Source: Amphimedon queenslandica
Taxonomy: Eukaryota > Porifera > Demospongiae > Haplosclerida > Niphatidae
Length of the DNA: 64,000 bases
Direction: 5' to 3'
Assembly: GCF_000090795.2 (NCBI RefSeq)
Contig: NW_003546363.1
Coordinates: 1-64,000, forward strand
A program made the translations under genes and the position numbers. The notes beneath the pieces were generated by a model, which had not been told where the DNA came from, ran no database searches, and saw only the letters and a program-made list of their open reading frames with translations. Below, piece after piece: positions 22,235 through 34,312 of this stretch (the stretch's first letter is position 1; every line of letters starts with the position of its first letter).

Positions 22235-24600
22235 ATGCCTACCCTTTTGTTGTTAGACAGATCTCTCTCTATGAAGCGTCCAGCGTCCACTGAGCTCCCT
22301 CTGTCTCGGCTATCATTAGCCAAAGAAGGTATCAATACTCTCCTATCTTACTTGGAGGCGGTTTTTCCCTCGGAACATGTTGGACTCATCACTTTCTCCT
22401 CCAGCCCTCAACTCGTTTGCCCCTTCACACGTGACCTCTCTGAAATACGTGAAGCACTTGACTCGGTCTCAGTCGAGGATCGTACCGACTTTCCTGGAGC
22501 CGTCCAGTTCCTCACGGAGTTGATCCCCAAGGAATGGGGCGTGTTCATTCCTATACAGGTCGTACTCGTTAGCGACGGGTTGCTAGGGGGAGGGGCTAGC
22601 ATCCCGACCGATTCCCCGTACTGTTTCCCTTTCCCGTGTCAGTTTAATGTATTATTTATAGCGACTGAAGATGAATTCAATCAAATTGATGGAACTGTAT
22701 TGGAATCGTTTGCACGCAGCATTGACGTATCACCGTCTAGCATAATCGTATCAAAAGGCTCTAAACTAACTTCTGAGACTGTAACAGAGTCTTTCCTTTC
22801 CTTGGCTAAAGCGGTTTTTTTTCCTTACGACGGGATTTTAAAATGTGGTCACCTGGAGTGTCACTTTACCCTCTCTCCCTCTCCTCGCATGGTTCATACT
22901 GCTTCTCCAATATCCACTGATGTGAGGCACAGGTTTAGCAATCCTTATAGTGTCACCGAGTTTCCGTCCGAGATAAAGATATGTGGTTTTGTCGACTTGG
23001 GCGTGGTCTCGGCTCCAGCCGTCTACAGCAAACATTTCCTGGTTGATAACGAGTTTTCGAAACAAGACAAACTTGAGCAATTCATGAAGAAACTGATGGT
23101 CAAAAAGGGAAAGGAGAAAGAGGAGGAGGAAGAGGAAGAGGAAGAGAATATGAGTGCTAAGCCATCATTCAGAGTATTGCTGCATGGGAGCCTTAAATGT
23201 GAAGCTAAAGTAGCCATTGTGCAGTTAAGGTAAGAACAAATTCTAAGATAATTTTGAATGGAATTTCTAAAAATAATATTTAAAATACAATTGAAAGTAC
23301 ATAATAAAATATACTTTAATTGTAATTTCATTTCTGTCTTAGTGAAAATTGGTTTGCCCTATTGTCCTCGGCCTCTGCCTCATCAAAGAAGTCAAACCTC
23401 ATCCTAACTGTCTTATTTCCTGGTGACAACATACCATGGTTCGGCCAGATGTCCTACCTTGGTTCCAAGGTTCATTCTGGGTCGGATCCTCGTCTCTCGG
23501 AATCCGCCAGTAGCAAAAGTGATTTCCCTGTCTCCATTCCTCATTTCATGAGCTATCAAGCTCCTTCTAATCTCTTCTGGGCTAAGGAGCCTGGACTTCA
23601 GACTGATTTTGCTAAGCTTGTACGATACAGTCACAAACTACCTGAAAAGGAGGCCTCGCTGATCAAGGTATCTATTTATGAGGTTCTGGATGCTATAATT
23701 GAATGAATGAATGAATGAAAAGGTTGTGCTGGTGCTGTGTTCACACTATGCAATCCAATTGAGTGTAGTTCAACTGTAACTCTACCATTATAGTATAAGC
23801 ACTGCTATATATGACATAACTAGTGATACTGTAGTTCAGGGTTTCCCACAGGATTTTGGCATAGTGCTCATGCAGCTTTTTGTCAGTGGAATTTGCTCAA
23901 AAATTGTGCCAAAGACCCTGTTTTATAGTACAGAGTCCCAGGCCAAATTTTGCCAAAAATGGTAAGGAGAGAATTCTCCATTTTTAAAATTTTTTCTCAT
24001 GCATATATATGTTCTTATGTTGTGTTTCAAGTTTGAAATGATTCTAATCAAAATTGGATTTTTTTACGAATTTTTAAAGTTGTTCCAAGATCGGGCCAAA
24101 ATCCCTGTACTATAGTACAGGAGCTTTAGTCAAATTTCATCAAAAATGGCTAGGAGAGAAGTCTCCATTTTTATAATTTTTTCTGATGCATATCCATGTT
24201 CTTATGTTGTGTTTCAAGTTTGAGCTGATTCCAATCAAAATTAGATTTTTTATGAATTTTTAAAGCTGCTCTAAATGCCATGTACTGTATTGTAGTGCTT
24301 GTCAGCTCATGAAGCTCATGCTGTTTAGCTCACTTAGCATACCTTGTGGGAAACCCTGTTGTAGTCATATAGAGGTAGACATATTTTGCTAATTTTTTTC
24401 TATTGTAGGAATTGAACAAACTCCGTCAAGTGGTGCTTACCTACAGTTTGCCTCATCTTAGTAATGCTATGTGCAGTGTACTAGCTCAAGAAGAGACCAA
24501 CACTACCAACCATCAAGCTAAAGCCATCCTTCAATACTGCATACAGTTTCTCAGTACAAATCAAAACCCACACGACAAGCTCTCGCCAATGGCTAAATAA
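22235..24600 (+). CDS. INTS14: Integrator complex subunit 14 (VWA domain)
   Basis: Part of the INTS10-13-14 module of Integrator, which cleaves nascent snRNAs and paused transcripts. Exons 22235-23229, 23343-23667 and 24409-24600 give 503 aa (human 518). The N-terminal VWA domain has the MIDAS motif in LLLDRSLSMKRP. PFTRDL, EWGVFIPIQVVLVSDG and ILKCGHLECHF follow the human protein in order. An acidic run of Glu residues precedes FRVLLHGSLKCEAKVAIVQL, a conserved core of the beta-barrel region. The last two exons match the C-terminal part (PWFGQMSYLG; KELNKLRQ). Intron 2 holds a complete MITE copy. Assignment is strong across the full length. Confidence 0.95.
23839..24359. mobile_element. Complete non-autonomous hAT-type element (INTS14 intron 2)
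   Basis: The left end is CAGGGTTTCCCACAGGATTTT and the right end CTTGTGGGAAACCCTG, the same sequence inverted. Flanks CTGTAGTT and TTGTAGTC agree at 6 of 8 positions, fitting an 8-bp hAT target duplication that has aged. The inside has two 185-bp units and the CTGTACTATAGTACAG palindrome (about 24105-24120). There is no coding capacity. It is the best-preserved copy in the window. Confidence 0.75.
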
Positions 24601-24668
24601 GAAATTTTTAAACTTTAAAGTTAAGAGTTGTTTTAGCTATAGTTTGATGTGAAGTCGGTTCATTTTTT

Positions 24669-27600
24669 TCATTCTCTTTTCATGACTTCCACTTTGATCC
24701 CACAATCTTTGTAGTAATCGTTGAGGTGATCTACATACTCAGGACTGACATTACCAGCTTGTAAGAGATACCTACAAAAAGAGCAAATGATATCTTATTA
24801 TTACTATAAATAAAAATAATAATAACACATCATTCCTCTTTTTTCATTTTACCATCCACTTGATGCTTGTAACCAAATGTCTCCGGAGTGATCCAACTCT
24901 TTTTTATATATATTTTTCACGTGTCCAAATAACACTTGCAACTCCTTTTCCTATAAAAATAATTACAATATTTGCTTGATTAATGTCCAAGCAATGTACA
25001 AGGTGTAGAAATGTAGTGTCACAATACACTTGCCTCGTATTTTAGCTGTCCTGCAACTTTGAGTGATTTCAGATCACAAGTGCTCAAGCTTTCGGTGCAT
25101 TTGAAGTTATACAGTATGTAATGCGGACCGTATTTCCCTTTTTGCAAGTACATCTGTGGCATCTCCCAGGATTTCTTATCAATTGCTTTCACTATAGTAT
25201 ACAGTACAGGGAGAGATACAGTAAAGTGTCATCACAGTGACTAACATTGATCTATTTTCCTCCTTAATTTCGATTTTTTTCCTGTAAATAAACAAAACTG
25301 TTTAATTGCTAAAAATATCCTTTCCGACTCACTTAAACTTGGAAGCTGCTTCCGAAAGATTAGCTAAATTAAAAGATAAGGCAGTTATACTGTATCCACA
25401 CGATATTGATATGTACCAGTATGGCATGGCCTGAGCCAGTCAGTAGAGAAAATAAAACCAACAGTCCAATACATAAGAACAATGTGATTATTACTCCCTT
25501 GGATTGTTTGCCATAAATTGGCTCCAAATACCAGAATTCACTTCTCCTTATGTTTGTTATATCTACAATAAAGGCACATGCATATAAAATACACTACATT
25601 CTCTCTACATACATCCAATATCTTCATGTATTAGTGGTACATATACTTCATCTACTGTTTCTGGTTTATTGCAAAGCCTGTGTGGGCGATTAGCTGCTAC
25701 CTTTATCGAGCAGCCTGATGGAGCTCTCACTGTTCCATTAGTCTCTAATAGCCACTTCCTGCATAAAATAACATGATAGGTAGAAAATTTTGTGGCCCAA
25801 AAATTTGAAAATATTTAGTAAAATTCCTTTTGCAGATTTTATTTTTCCAAATGTACTTTGGCTTAATAGAAAAGTAAAGATTAAATTCTCAAATTTTACA
25901 AAATTAGCAGAAATGGTAGAATATTATATTATTATCATACCTCACAGCAAAAAAATAAAAGCGTCTTCGTTTCAAGAAAGACGAGTAGAAGTTGATTGGT
26001 TTTTTGTTCCAAAAAGAAGCAACCTCTATTCTTTTCAATAGCAACAGTAGTGCTTCATGTCCTGCCTCTTCCTCCTCAATTACTAGCATGTTTGGATTCT
26101 CACAGTGCACCACAACTTTCAACAAGTTTGAGAGCTACAAAGTAGACAAGAAACAAAAGCTAAATGTCTCCTCTTCTATATTCATGTACTGCATGTAGAT
26201 AAATGCAGTATATTTTTATGAAAATCAGACTTGTTTGTATTCAACAAAATTTTGCTATTGATCTGCATGTATATAGAAGGTCTTGTAAATAATGACTCTC
26301 CCAAGCCCCCTTCTCTTACATATTCTTCTCTTGAAACGGTAAGTATTACTGATATAGCTCTCATGAAGACCAGTACTTGTGGGCCGGTAGTCAAGAGTGT
26401 GCTGATTGTTACACCTGATGATTCATTGAGCTGGCTTCTTGGCAAAACAAAAAACTTGAGAGAAGTACCAGGCAAAGGAGTCTCTGGATTTAAATTAAAT
26501 TGTAAATTAAATGAGCTGTGTAAGAGCTCGCATACTTTTTAATTTACAAGGGTCAGTGAATAGTCCTGCATAACTCTTTATAGCTACCTTAGGGCACTCT
26601 AGACTCCTTGGAGGAGACTGTGTAGAGTGTACACTGATATTCAAATGACAGTAATGAGTTTCTTTTTCCTTTGTAGCCACTAGAGTTGCATCAAGCTTAA
26701 AAGTGACCCTAACATTTGTTTTCTATACAAAATAAAGCCTAGAGGTAGCTATGTACTGTAACGTACTGCTTCAACCCATTGTGTCTTTACTCCATTAGAA
26801 GGTATAACAATAAGACCTCTTGTGCATAGAACTTTAACTGTCACATCAGCACCTCCCTGTATGCAGTTGAAAACAAGCAATACTAACCTCCACTTTTATT
26901 TTTGATATTACAAGTATATGCTGTTGTGTTGACTAGAAGGTTTGAGTTTGAAAATTAAACTTAAAAATTTGAAAAAAAAGACAATGGGCTCAGTACTATA
27001 CAGGTATCAGTAATTGCAACAGTTATATACATGTACATTACTTTGTATTTGACTTGTATACATTTATAGTATATAGTATATACTGATTATACGTGTGCAT
27101 ATTTGATTTACCAATCCATTATTGTTCAGGTATATCGTTAGTGTAGTCTCACGCTGTAAAACATTATTAATGCTCCAAACTTTATTGCAGCTTGAAAAGT
27201 CAAGATTAGGTGACTATATGAGACAAAAATTGAACTTCAAAGCAGGTTTTCCCACAGGATTTTTGTCAGTGGATTTTTAAAGTTGCTCAAAAATTTGAAA
27301 AAAATATCCCATTGTCAAATTTCATCAAATATGGCAAGGATAGAGTTTTTATTTTGTGGAAAATTTTGTGGAAAACCCAGCTACAGAGCAAAAATAATTA
27401 AATAACAATAATAGTAAATTATTTACTAGAAGTTTCACTCCACTGACTGGAACAGTAATGTAGTCAGTAGTGGCGTCTTGGCCCGTGATAATTATGTATC
27501 CTCTCCTATTTCTATAATGGTAAATTGCTTTAGGTACAGACTGCAACCAATCCTCAAAGTGATAATTGAGTGGATGTATTACATATCCTAAGTACGAGGT

Positions 27601-30157
27601 AGACTCCATTTTAGACCTGTTGTATGTCCATCCTGCAAATTCGGGAACACCAAATGGAGGTATCACCGGGAAGCGCTCTGTTGACGTCCATGGGAGACCA
27701 GTACATGACCCTATAACAATTATTCATTGACTATTCCCTCCTTTATACACTAATGCACTTCCATGTAACACAACAAATTTTGAGTGACGTCGATTTCGCA
27801 ATTTTTTTCAAAAAACTATTCATTTTGCATTGTTTTTGCAGGTTTTCATTTTTAAAGAGAAAAGCAAAATTCATACATTTAGACCCCTTTAAAATTTTTG
27901 CACCACGTATGGTACATGTAGATGTACAGTGTATCATAATTACACATTAAGATAAGAACTTACCCATTTTTTTCTCACAGAAGTCATTTCCTTCTCTATA
28001 GTTCTCATTCTCAAACATCAGTATGCCGCCGCAGTTCTTGTGTAGCTGGGATCTTGGGACAAATATCCCCTCATCCAGTGCCAGTACCATCCAATTTTGT
28101 TGACTAAATGGACGTAGGAGTACAACATATTTGCTCAGTGCATCATACAAGAACTTTGGTATCCTAAACAGAATGAGCAATCACAATGTTAGTCTATACT
28201 GTACATAATGTATGCATGCATTATTTCCTGTACAATTTAACATTAAAACCAGATCCAACTCCAAACGATGCAAGTGCAGTAATATCTGAGGAGAGATACA
28301 TTGTACAAGTACATGTGCTTATAATGTACATTGTAAGCCTTATACCTTTAGACTGTAAGTATATTTTGGTTTTCCTGTATGTATACCATCTCTCAGGAGC
28401 ATCTATATCAGGCTCTATTAATCTATAATGAGTTCCAAGCTCATATGTATGGACCGTTAGTCCTCTTTTCATTGTGGGCCTTGTGCGAATAGAATCAGCA
28501 TCACACTCCCTGGAATAAAACGCCGGTACATTATAATTCCGCTCAAAAAACCTAAAATTTGCATTAGGGCCGTACGGGTCCGACTTCAACCTCCAGATCC
28601 CTCCCTCTCTTGAGTAGAATGCATAGTTGTTTCCTGAAAATGGGACGGCAATAAAGAGGAGGAAACTTGTTTGTGCAGCTCTTAATGTGTAGATCCCATT
28701 CTGGATGTCAAGGTTCAGGAGGTCTTGATAGTTTGGTTCAGGTAGGTGAGAGGTAAACCCACGCCGCTGGACAGGTAGGACTGCTCGAGTATGATACACA
28801 CGCTCGTATACTTCGTGAATGATCTTAGTCTTGGTTGGTATTCTGTGATAACCATCTTAAGCAGGACTAATTATATTAATTAAATAAAGTGATACTTACC
28901 ATTTCTATTTATTCTTATTACCTGGCCGGCTGGGATGCCAATGCTCACGTTAATTCCATTGTAGACTCCCTTGATTCTTTCTGGTAGTTGTATACTCATA
29001 TCGCCAGCTCCAAAGGCTTTAAGAGTCAATCGAAGCTATTGTGATGAATGAGTATTAGTAACAGCAGTAAGTATGCAAATAATATTATCATAAAATAGTA
29101 CAAAAATAGTACAAATGTCTATTTATAGAATCCATATTGATACCCTTGTGCCAATGCTATGTAAAAAGTTTGAGTTGCTTCTGACAAAAATTTGACTACT
29201 TAAAAATTTAAAAAAACCATGGACTATATAAAGCCCAGAGTTTTTTTTGAAGAATCACCCCAAATTTTTATTACATTTCCTGATACATATTGATGCCCTT
29301 ATGCCAAATTCTGTTATGATCGCATGTATAATTTGAGTCCTCACTTCATCATTATTTGAAAGAGAGTGTGCCTGAGGATCAGATGCAACTGAGATAGATA
29401 TTTGTGAATGAACATGATCTTCATAATAAGGATCTGGCAACGGCCTCCTATATCTCTCATAACAGTGAGGAGTTTGCCGAACTTGCCTTGGAGTTTTACC
29501 AGCAGCTAGTGCAGGGTCAATGTAATACTCACCAAATATTGATAAAGGGACAAAAGTCGTCATTACTCCATGGAGCAAGTATGACTCCACATAAAGCTGC
29601 TCCCCGTCAATAACAAGATAAAGTTTACTGAAAAAAAAGAAGTTCGTACAAACTATTTTCTCTCACTCTTTGTCTTAATGTCTTCTCTTTTTTAAATTAA
29701 TGTGCTTTTACCTTAGCATTTTAATCTCGTCTTGAGTCAACTGAAAGACATATTTCCTCCACAGGTATGAATCTCCGGTATAACTCACTGAAATAGGTCC
29801 ACCAACTTTCTGCATCTTTGACAAACTAGGAGTGAGGTATGCATCCTTAGTTACAGTCGGTTTAAATTCATTATTCTCATAGTACTGTGTGTCAGGGGCG
29901 TATACCACAGGTCTTGAGAACTGGACCTTGAAAGTTAGCTTTCCCTCAGAGTCAGGTTTAAGGAGTGAAAGAGGTGGAGGATGTACTCCAACCACATCAA
30001 CACAGTACGGGTAACTGTCTCCGGGAAAACGTGGTCTTGGGTAACCAAGCTTTATACGGTTTAAGCACATCTGCTGTAAGGGTGTTTCACCCTCAAGACA
30101 GTATTCATTATTGTCTACAGGAAGAAGAAGGTTTAAAATGATGAAAGCTAGCAACAT
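24669..30157 (-). CDS. Large single-pass type I membrane protein, unidentified
   Basis: Nineteen exons join with consistent phases: 29712-30157, 29345-29627, 28900-29035, 28346-28855, 28234-28285, 27964-28163, 27427-27710, 27112-27153, 26767-26856, 26536-26722, 26350-26483, 25941-26134, 25613-25758, 25417-25562, 25333-25363, 25246-25281, 25034-25191, 24853-24950, 24669-24771; about 1091 aa. A signal peptide opens it (MLLAFIILNLLLP). The ectodomain is about 900 residues with scattered Cys and Tyr-rich stretches such as PKAIYHYRNRRGYIIITG and PPFGVPEFAGWTYNRS. One membrane segment (GVIITLFLCIGLLVLFSLL) lies near residue 930. A basic stretch (RKKSKLRRK) and a 110-residue cytoplasmic tail follow. 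Intron 17 uses a GC donor (GAG|GCAAGT), and intron 10 is only about 52 bp. Size and layout resemble the CatSper beta/gamma auxiliary subunits, but I could not confirm a diagnostic motif, so no name is given. Confidence 0.8.
27243..27382. repeat. Short copy of the hAT-type MITE
   Basis: Starts CAGGTTTTCCCACAGGATTT and ends TTGTGGAAAACCCAG, with about 100 bp of the family's internal sequence between. It lies in intron 7 of the unidentified membrane-protein gene. Confidence 0.65.
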
Positions 30158-30397
30158 TTTCAGCAAAAATAACTATTTTACAGCACAGCTGCAACACCAA
30201 TGAGCCCGCCCACGCGAACAGTTTAATACCGTATTGTTTCTAATAAGTGGTAGTATGTAGTATTTACGATTTTACTATTCTTTTTCTAGCGTCCATTGCC
30301 TGTCATCTTTGTAGCTCGTCCTTGGCTGTGTCTGGTACACTTGAGCTTTACACGTTTATTTCACGAATACAGGTAGTGCTAATAGTCCGACTTGGAA
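30158..30397. promoter_or_regulatory. Divergent membrane-protein / FKBP8 promoter
   Basis: 240 bp between opposing start codons. It includes a GC-rich GCCCGCCCACGCG patch (30205-30217) in otherwise AT-rich DNA, and a CCAAT near 30196-30200. Shared promoter inferred from layout. Confidence 0.5.
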
Positions 30398-33300
30398 ATG
30401 GCAGACATTATTCCTTCGCCGGCTGTCACTGGAGAAGAAGAAACAGACCAGAAGACTGGTCTAGACCAGAATACGTTTTTCAACGAGGGTGTGCAGCAAG
30501 CCCCGCCTCCCGTCTCCTCTGGGACTGAGTCATACCCACCTAAAGCTAATCATGTTATTCAGAGCATTGGGGAAGAAGATGGAGTGGAGCCTAATGCTGC
30601 CCTGAAACCTCTTGCTGCTAGTGTAGATGAAACCGACCATACCGATGATGATAAAAGCAACTGGATTGATGTCCTTGGGAACGGATTTTTATTAAAGAAA
30701 GTATGTGTATATATATTACGTTGATATAATACATATTATTATTATTATTATTTAAGCATTTTTTGCTATTAATTTTTTAGTCATAAGTCAAAATTTTAAC
30801 GGATCACCTTTAAAAAATTTTGTAGCTCAAATGAAATTAAAATTTTTTTTGACCATGAGGACTTCACCATGCATAGTCTATAGCCATTATGCATAATACA
30901 GTTCATACGCATATGCTAAATAAGTTTAGGTACTTCTTAGTACTTGAATGGCTGCTGTTTTGTCATTTGAAACCTTTGAAACGGGTAGGGGTATTAATTT
31001 TCCAATTAGGTTGATTCATTTTTTTACAATTAAATTAATATTATTGTGTAATTATTTGAAATAATCTATAGATATTAAAGCCAGGAGATGGAGTATCCTC
31101 TAGGCCCTCTCCACTATCTGAAGTAACAATGAGAGTACTGGGATCGCTCCCGAATGGAACTGTAATAGATAAACACAACTCTCTACGTTTTATAGTCAGC
31201 GATGGAGATGTAGTACAAGGTAGGCTTTTGTACATGTGCATATCTCTTTAACCAGCCTCCTTTCTCTCTTACCTCTCTCTCCCACAGCTGTAGATATTGT
31301 TGCTAGTTTAATGCAGCGAGGAGAGATCTGCTGTGTCAAGGCAAATCCTAAATATGCTTACGGATCACAAGGACGGTAAGAGATGAATGATAGCCGAGAG
31401 TGATTGTGTTATTAATATTATTAGGTCGCCTAATGTACCTCCGGAGTCTCCAGTGATGTACGAGCTAGAATTATTAGAAGTATTGCCGCCCCTTGATCTA
31501 GAGTCTATATCTGAATCAAGCCTCATCCAATATTTGTGAGTTATAAGTAATGTAATCCCGCAAAGCATTCTAAGTGAGCTAAATAGCATGAGCTTCATGA
31601 GCTGACAAGCACTACAATACAGTACGTGGCATTTGGAGCAACTTTTAAAATTCGTTAAAAATCTGATTTTGGTCGGAATCAGGTCAAACTTGCTACACAA
31701 CATAAGAACATGTATATGTATCAGAAAAAATTATAAAAATGGAGAATTCTCTCCTAGTCATTTTTGGCCAAATTTGGCCAAAGTCCCTGTACTATAGTAC
31801 AGGGACTTTGGTCCGATTTTGGAGCAACTTTAAAAAATCGTAAAAAATTCGATTTTGACCAGAATCAACTCAAACTTGCTAAGCAACATAAAAACATGTA
31901 TATGTATCAAAAAAATTTATAAAAATAAAAAATTCTCTCCTAGTCATTTTTGGTAAAATTTGGCCAAAGTCCCTGTACTATAGTACAGGGACTTTGGTCC
32001 GATTTTTGAACAACTTTTAAAATTTGTAGAAAATTCAATTTTTGTCGGAACCAGCTCAAACTTGCTACACAACATAAGAATATGTATATGTGCCAGAAAA
32101 AATTATAAAAATGGAAAAATTTCTTCTTTTTATTTTTGACGAAATTTGGCCAAAGCTGCTGTACTATAGTACTTGGTCTTTGGCTGACAATCCACTGGCA
32201 ATAACTTGTGTGAAGCACTTTATCGTTTTAATTAGTTCATGAATTTATGTTGCTGCAAAATTTTAATAACGATTATTGTGCATTTACTGTTTTATTTGTT
32301 ACCATAGAAACAAGAAACGTGGGCGTGGCAATGATTTATTTCAGCGTAAAGAGTATTCACAAGCAGTGGTGTCCTATGGAAGGTAACTGATGACACGAAA
32401 GTATGAAATTAAAATTCACTCCCTCTCTCTTTCTCTTTTAGGGCGGTAAAAACCATACGTGATTTCAGACGGCTGGTAAGTCAGGTGATATTTGATACTC
32501 TAATTAATGTCTCACTTTTAATAGAGAAGAGATGAGTCTTCAGATGAAATCAATGACCTTTGGATTAGGTGCTTAAACAATTTAGCAGCTGCTCAATTGA
32601 AAGTAAGTGAAAGTGTTTTTATGAATAGAGCATGAAAGCAAATGTACAATTGTACATACTCATAGTTCTGCCTATGGTGGTCGGGGGTGGTTGGGACAAT
32701 CACCTTAACCAGTTTATCACTTAGACCAACCATGCAATTAATACTAATAACCATACATAAAGCATGATATTGTAGTCTATTAGTATGGTGCATATAAGTT
32801 TAAAAGGAACAATTATTAGTCTCCAACCACCTCTTATTTTTTAGGCAGAGCCCTGATACTGTATTAATAATTATTATTACATATCTGTGGTTCCCCCTTC
32901 CTGTAGGTAGAGCAGTATCATGAAGCTTTGGATTCAGCTAGAGAGGTCCTAAAATGTGACCCTGACAACGTGAAAGCGCTATACAGGTGCGGCAAGGTTC
33001 TGCTTCTTATCGATGAAATTGATGAGTCAGTTCAGTTACTGCAAAGAGCCTGTGAGCTTAGCCCTGATGAAAAGGTACACGCTTAATAAAAATTGTACAT
33101 AATATAAATTGTATACATTTGTAGGCTATAAGTTCTGAGCTCCAGAAAGCAGTACGGAAGCAAAACCAGAATAAGAAATCAGAAAAGGAGCTCTATCAGA
33201 GAATGATAAACCCTAATGTTAATAAATCACCAAAAAAATCACAGCCACAATCTTCAAAGACATCGGATTCTAATAATAATAATAATTCATCTAGTTCATG

Positions 33301-33436
33301 GGTGAGTCGTGGAGAGTATAATATTTATGATTATACTGTATCATTATAGGGATGGAAGGGGATTATCATAGGAGCAGGAATAGCTGCTTTAGTCGCCGTA
33401 GGAGCTGTTGCATTATATAATAAATACAGAAAATAA
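30398..33436 (+). CDS. FKBP8: FKBP8 (FKBP38), tail-anchored TPR immunophilin
   Basis: Outer-mitochondrial/ER chaperone that binds Bcl-2 proteins and HSP90. Ten exons (30398-30700, 31072-31219, 31288-31375, 31425-31535, 32308-32382, 32442-32475, 32525-32602, 32907-33074, 33125-33301, 33350-33436) give 422 aa; human 412. After an acidic N-terminus, the PPIase-like FKBP fold runs from about 95 to 220 (DVLGNGFLLKKILKPGDG to SPVMYELELLEV). Three TPRs follow: GNDLFQRKEYSQAVVSYGRA, WIRCLNNLAAAQLK and ALYRCGKVLLL. A poly-Asn/Ser linker leads to the C-terminal anchor GIIIGAGIAALVAVGAVALY with basic end NKYRK. Intron 4 holds a large MITE copy. The presence of a Bcl-2 gene in the same window is coincidental but fits a conserved apoptosis toolkit. 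Confidence 0.95.
31553..32215. repeat. MITE copy with three units and two 34-bp palindromes (FKBP8 intron 4)
   Basis: Units start near 31638, 31822 and 32009 (spacing 184-187 bp). The joins carry perfect 34-bp palindromes at 31778-31811 and 31964-31997, centred on CTATAG and extending CCCTGTACTATAGTACAGGG outwards on both sides. The left end keeps the GTGAGCTAAATAGCATGAGC leader of the family. Confidence 0.8.
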
Positions 33437-33554
33437 CCAATTTAAATATTAGCGTTATTATTATTATTATTGTTATTATTATTATTAATCTTACTGACAA
33501 TTACTTTCACACAATTACAATGTATTGTTGGCATCTTTATTTCGACAGAATTTA

Positions 33555-33588
<34 letters not shown>

Positions 33589-33859
33589 ATGTATGTGTTG
33601 CTTGTTAAAACTTCAAACTTGAAACCTAAATTCTAAAAAATAAAAAGTATACTGGGTGTGGCCTGTCTTTATATTATTAGGGCGTGTCTGCAAGATCACG
33701 TGATCCTATATGCAGCAAAGCAACGCACTAGCGAAATAGTGTAAAAGTTTTGTTTTGTGGAAAGGAAATATTCACTGTTGGTCGTTGCTTTAAAGCCTAA
33801 AGGGAGCTTTAGTAGCTGCAGGAGGGACCGCATTTATTGATAAATACTACACTCTAAAG

Positions 33860-34281
33860 ATGTCGCTAACAGGACTAAAGAAACAATACAACAAAGTGTC
33901 TCAGGTAGAGTGGAGAGAGAGGGAGGAAGAAAAAGAGAGCACCTTTCTTTGTTTGCTACTGATTTTGCTACTGATAAACTTGGAATGCATTCGATAGTTT
34001 GTGTAATGATTTGTTCATGATTCTCTGTCTCTTCTCCTTGATTTCTTTGTTATTTATTTTACAGTTTATGATTGAGAAAACTGGCAAGGATGAAGGGACA
34101 CCATTGGACGATGACTACAGAGATTTGGAGAGGGTAAGAATACTAATTATGCACAAAATTGCACATGCACTCTTAGTAATAGAAGTCGTAATAATATTTG
34201 AGTAATGATACACATTTTGTAGATCTTGCTTCTAAAGGTTACACAACATACATGTAGCTGTAAATTTTAGTTGCCAATTTG

Positions 34282-34312
<31 letters not shown>

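Noticed and set aside
24669-30157. HAP2/GCS1 gamete fusogen
   Set aside because: Signal peptide, large ectodomain and one membrane pass fit, but I could not find the Cys-patterned HAP2-GCS1 core, so I leave it unnamed.
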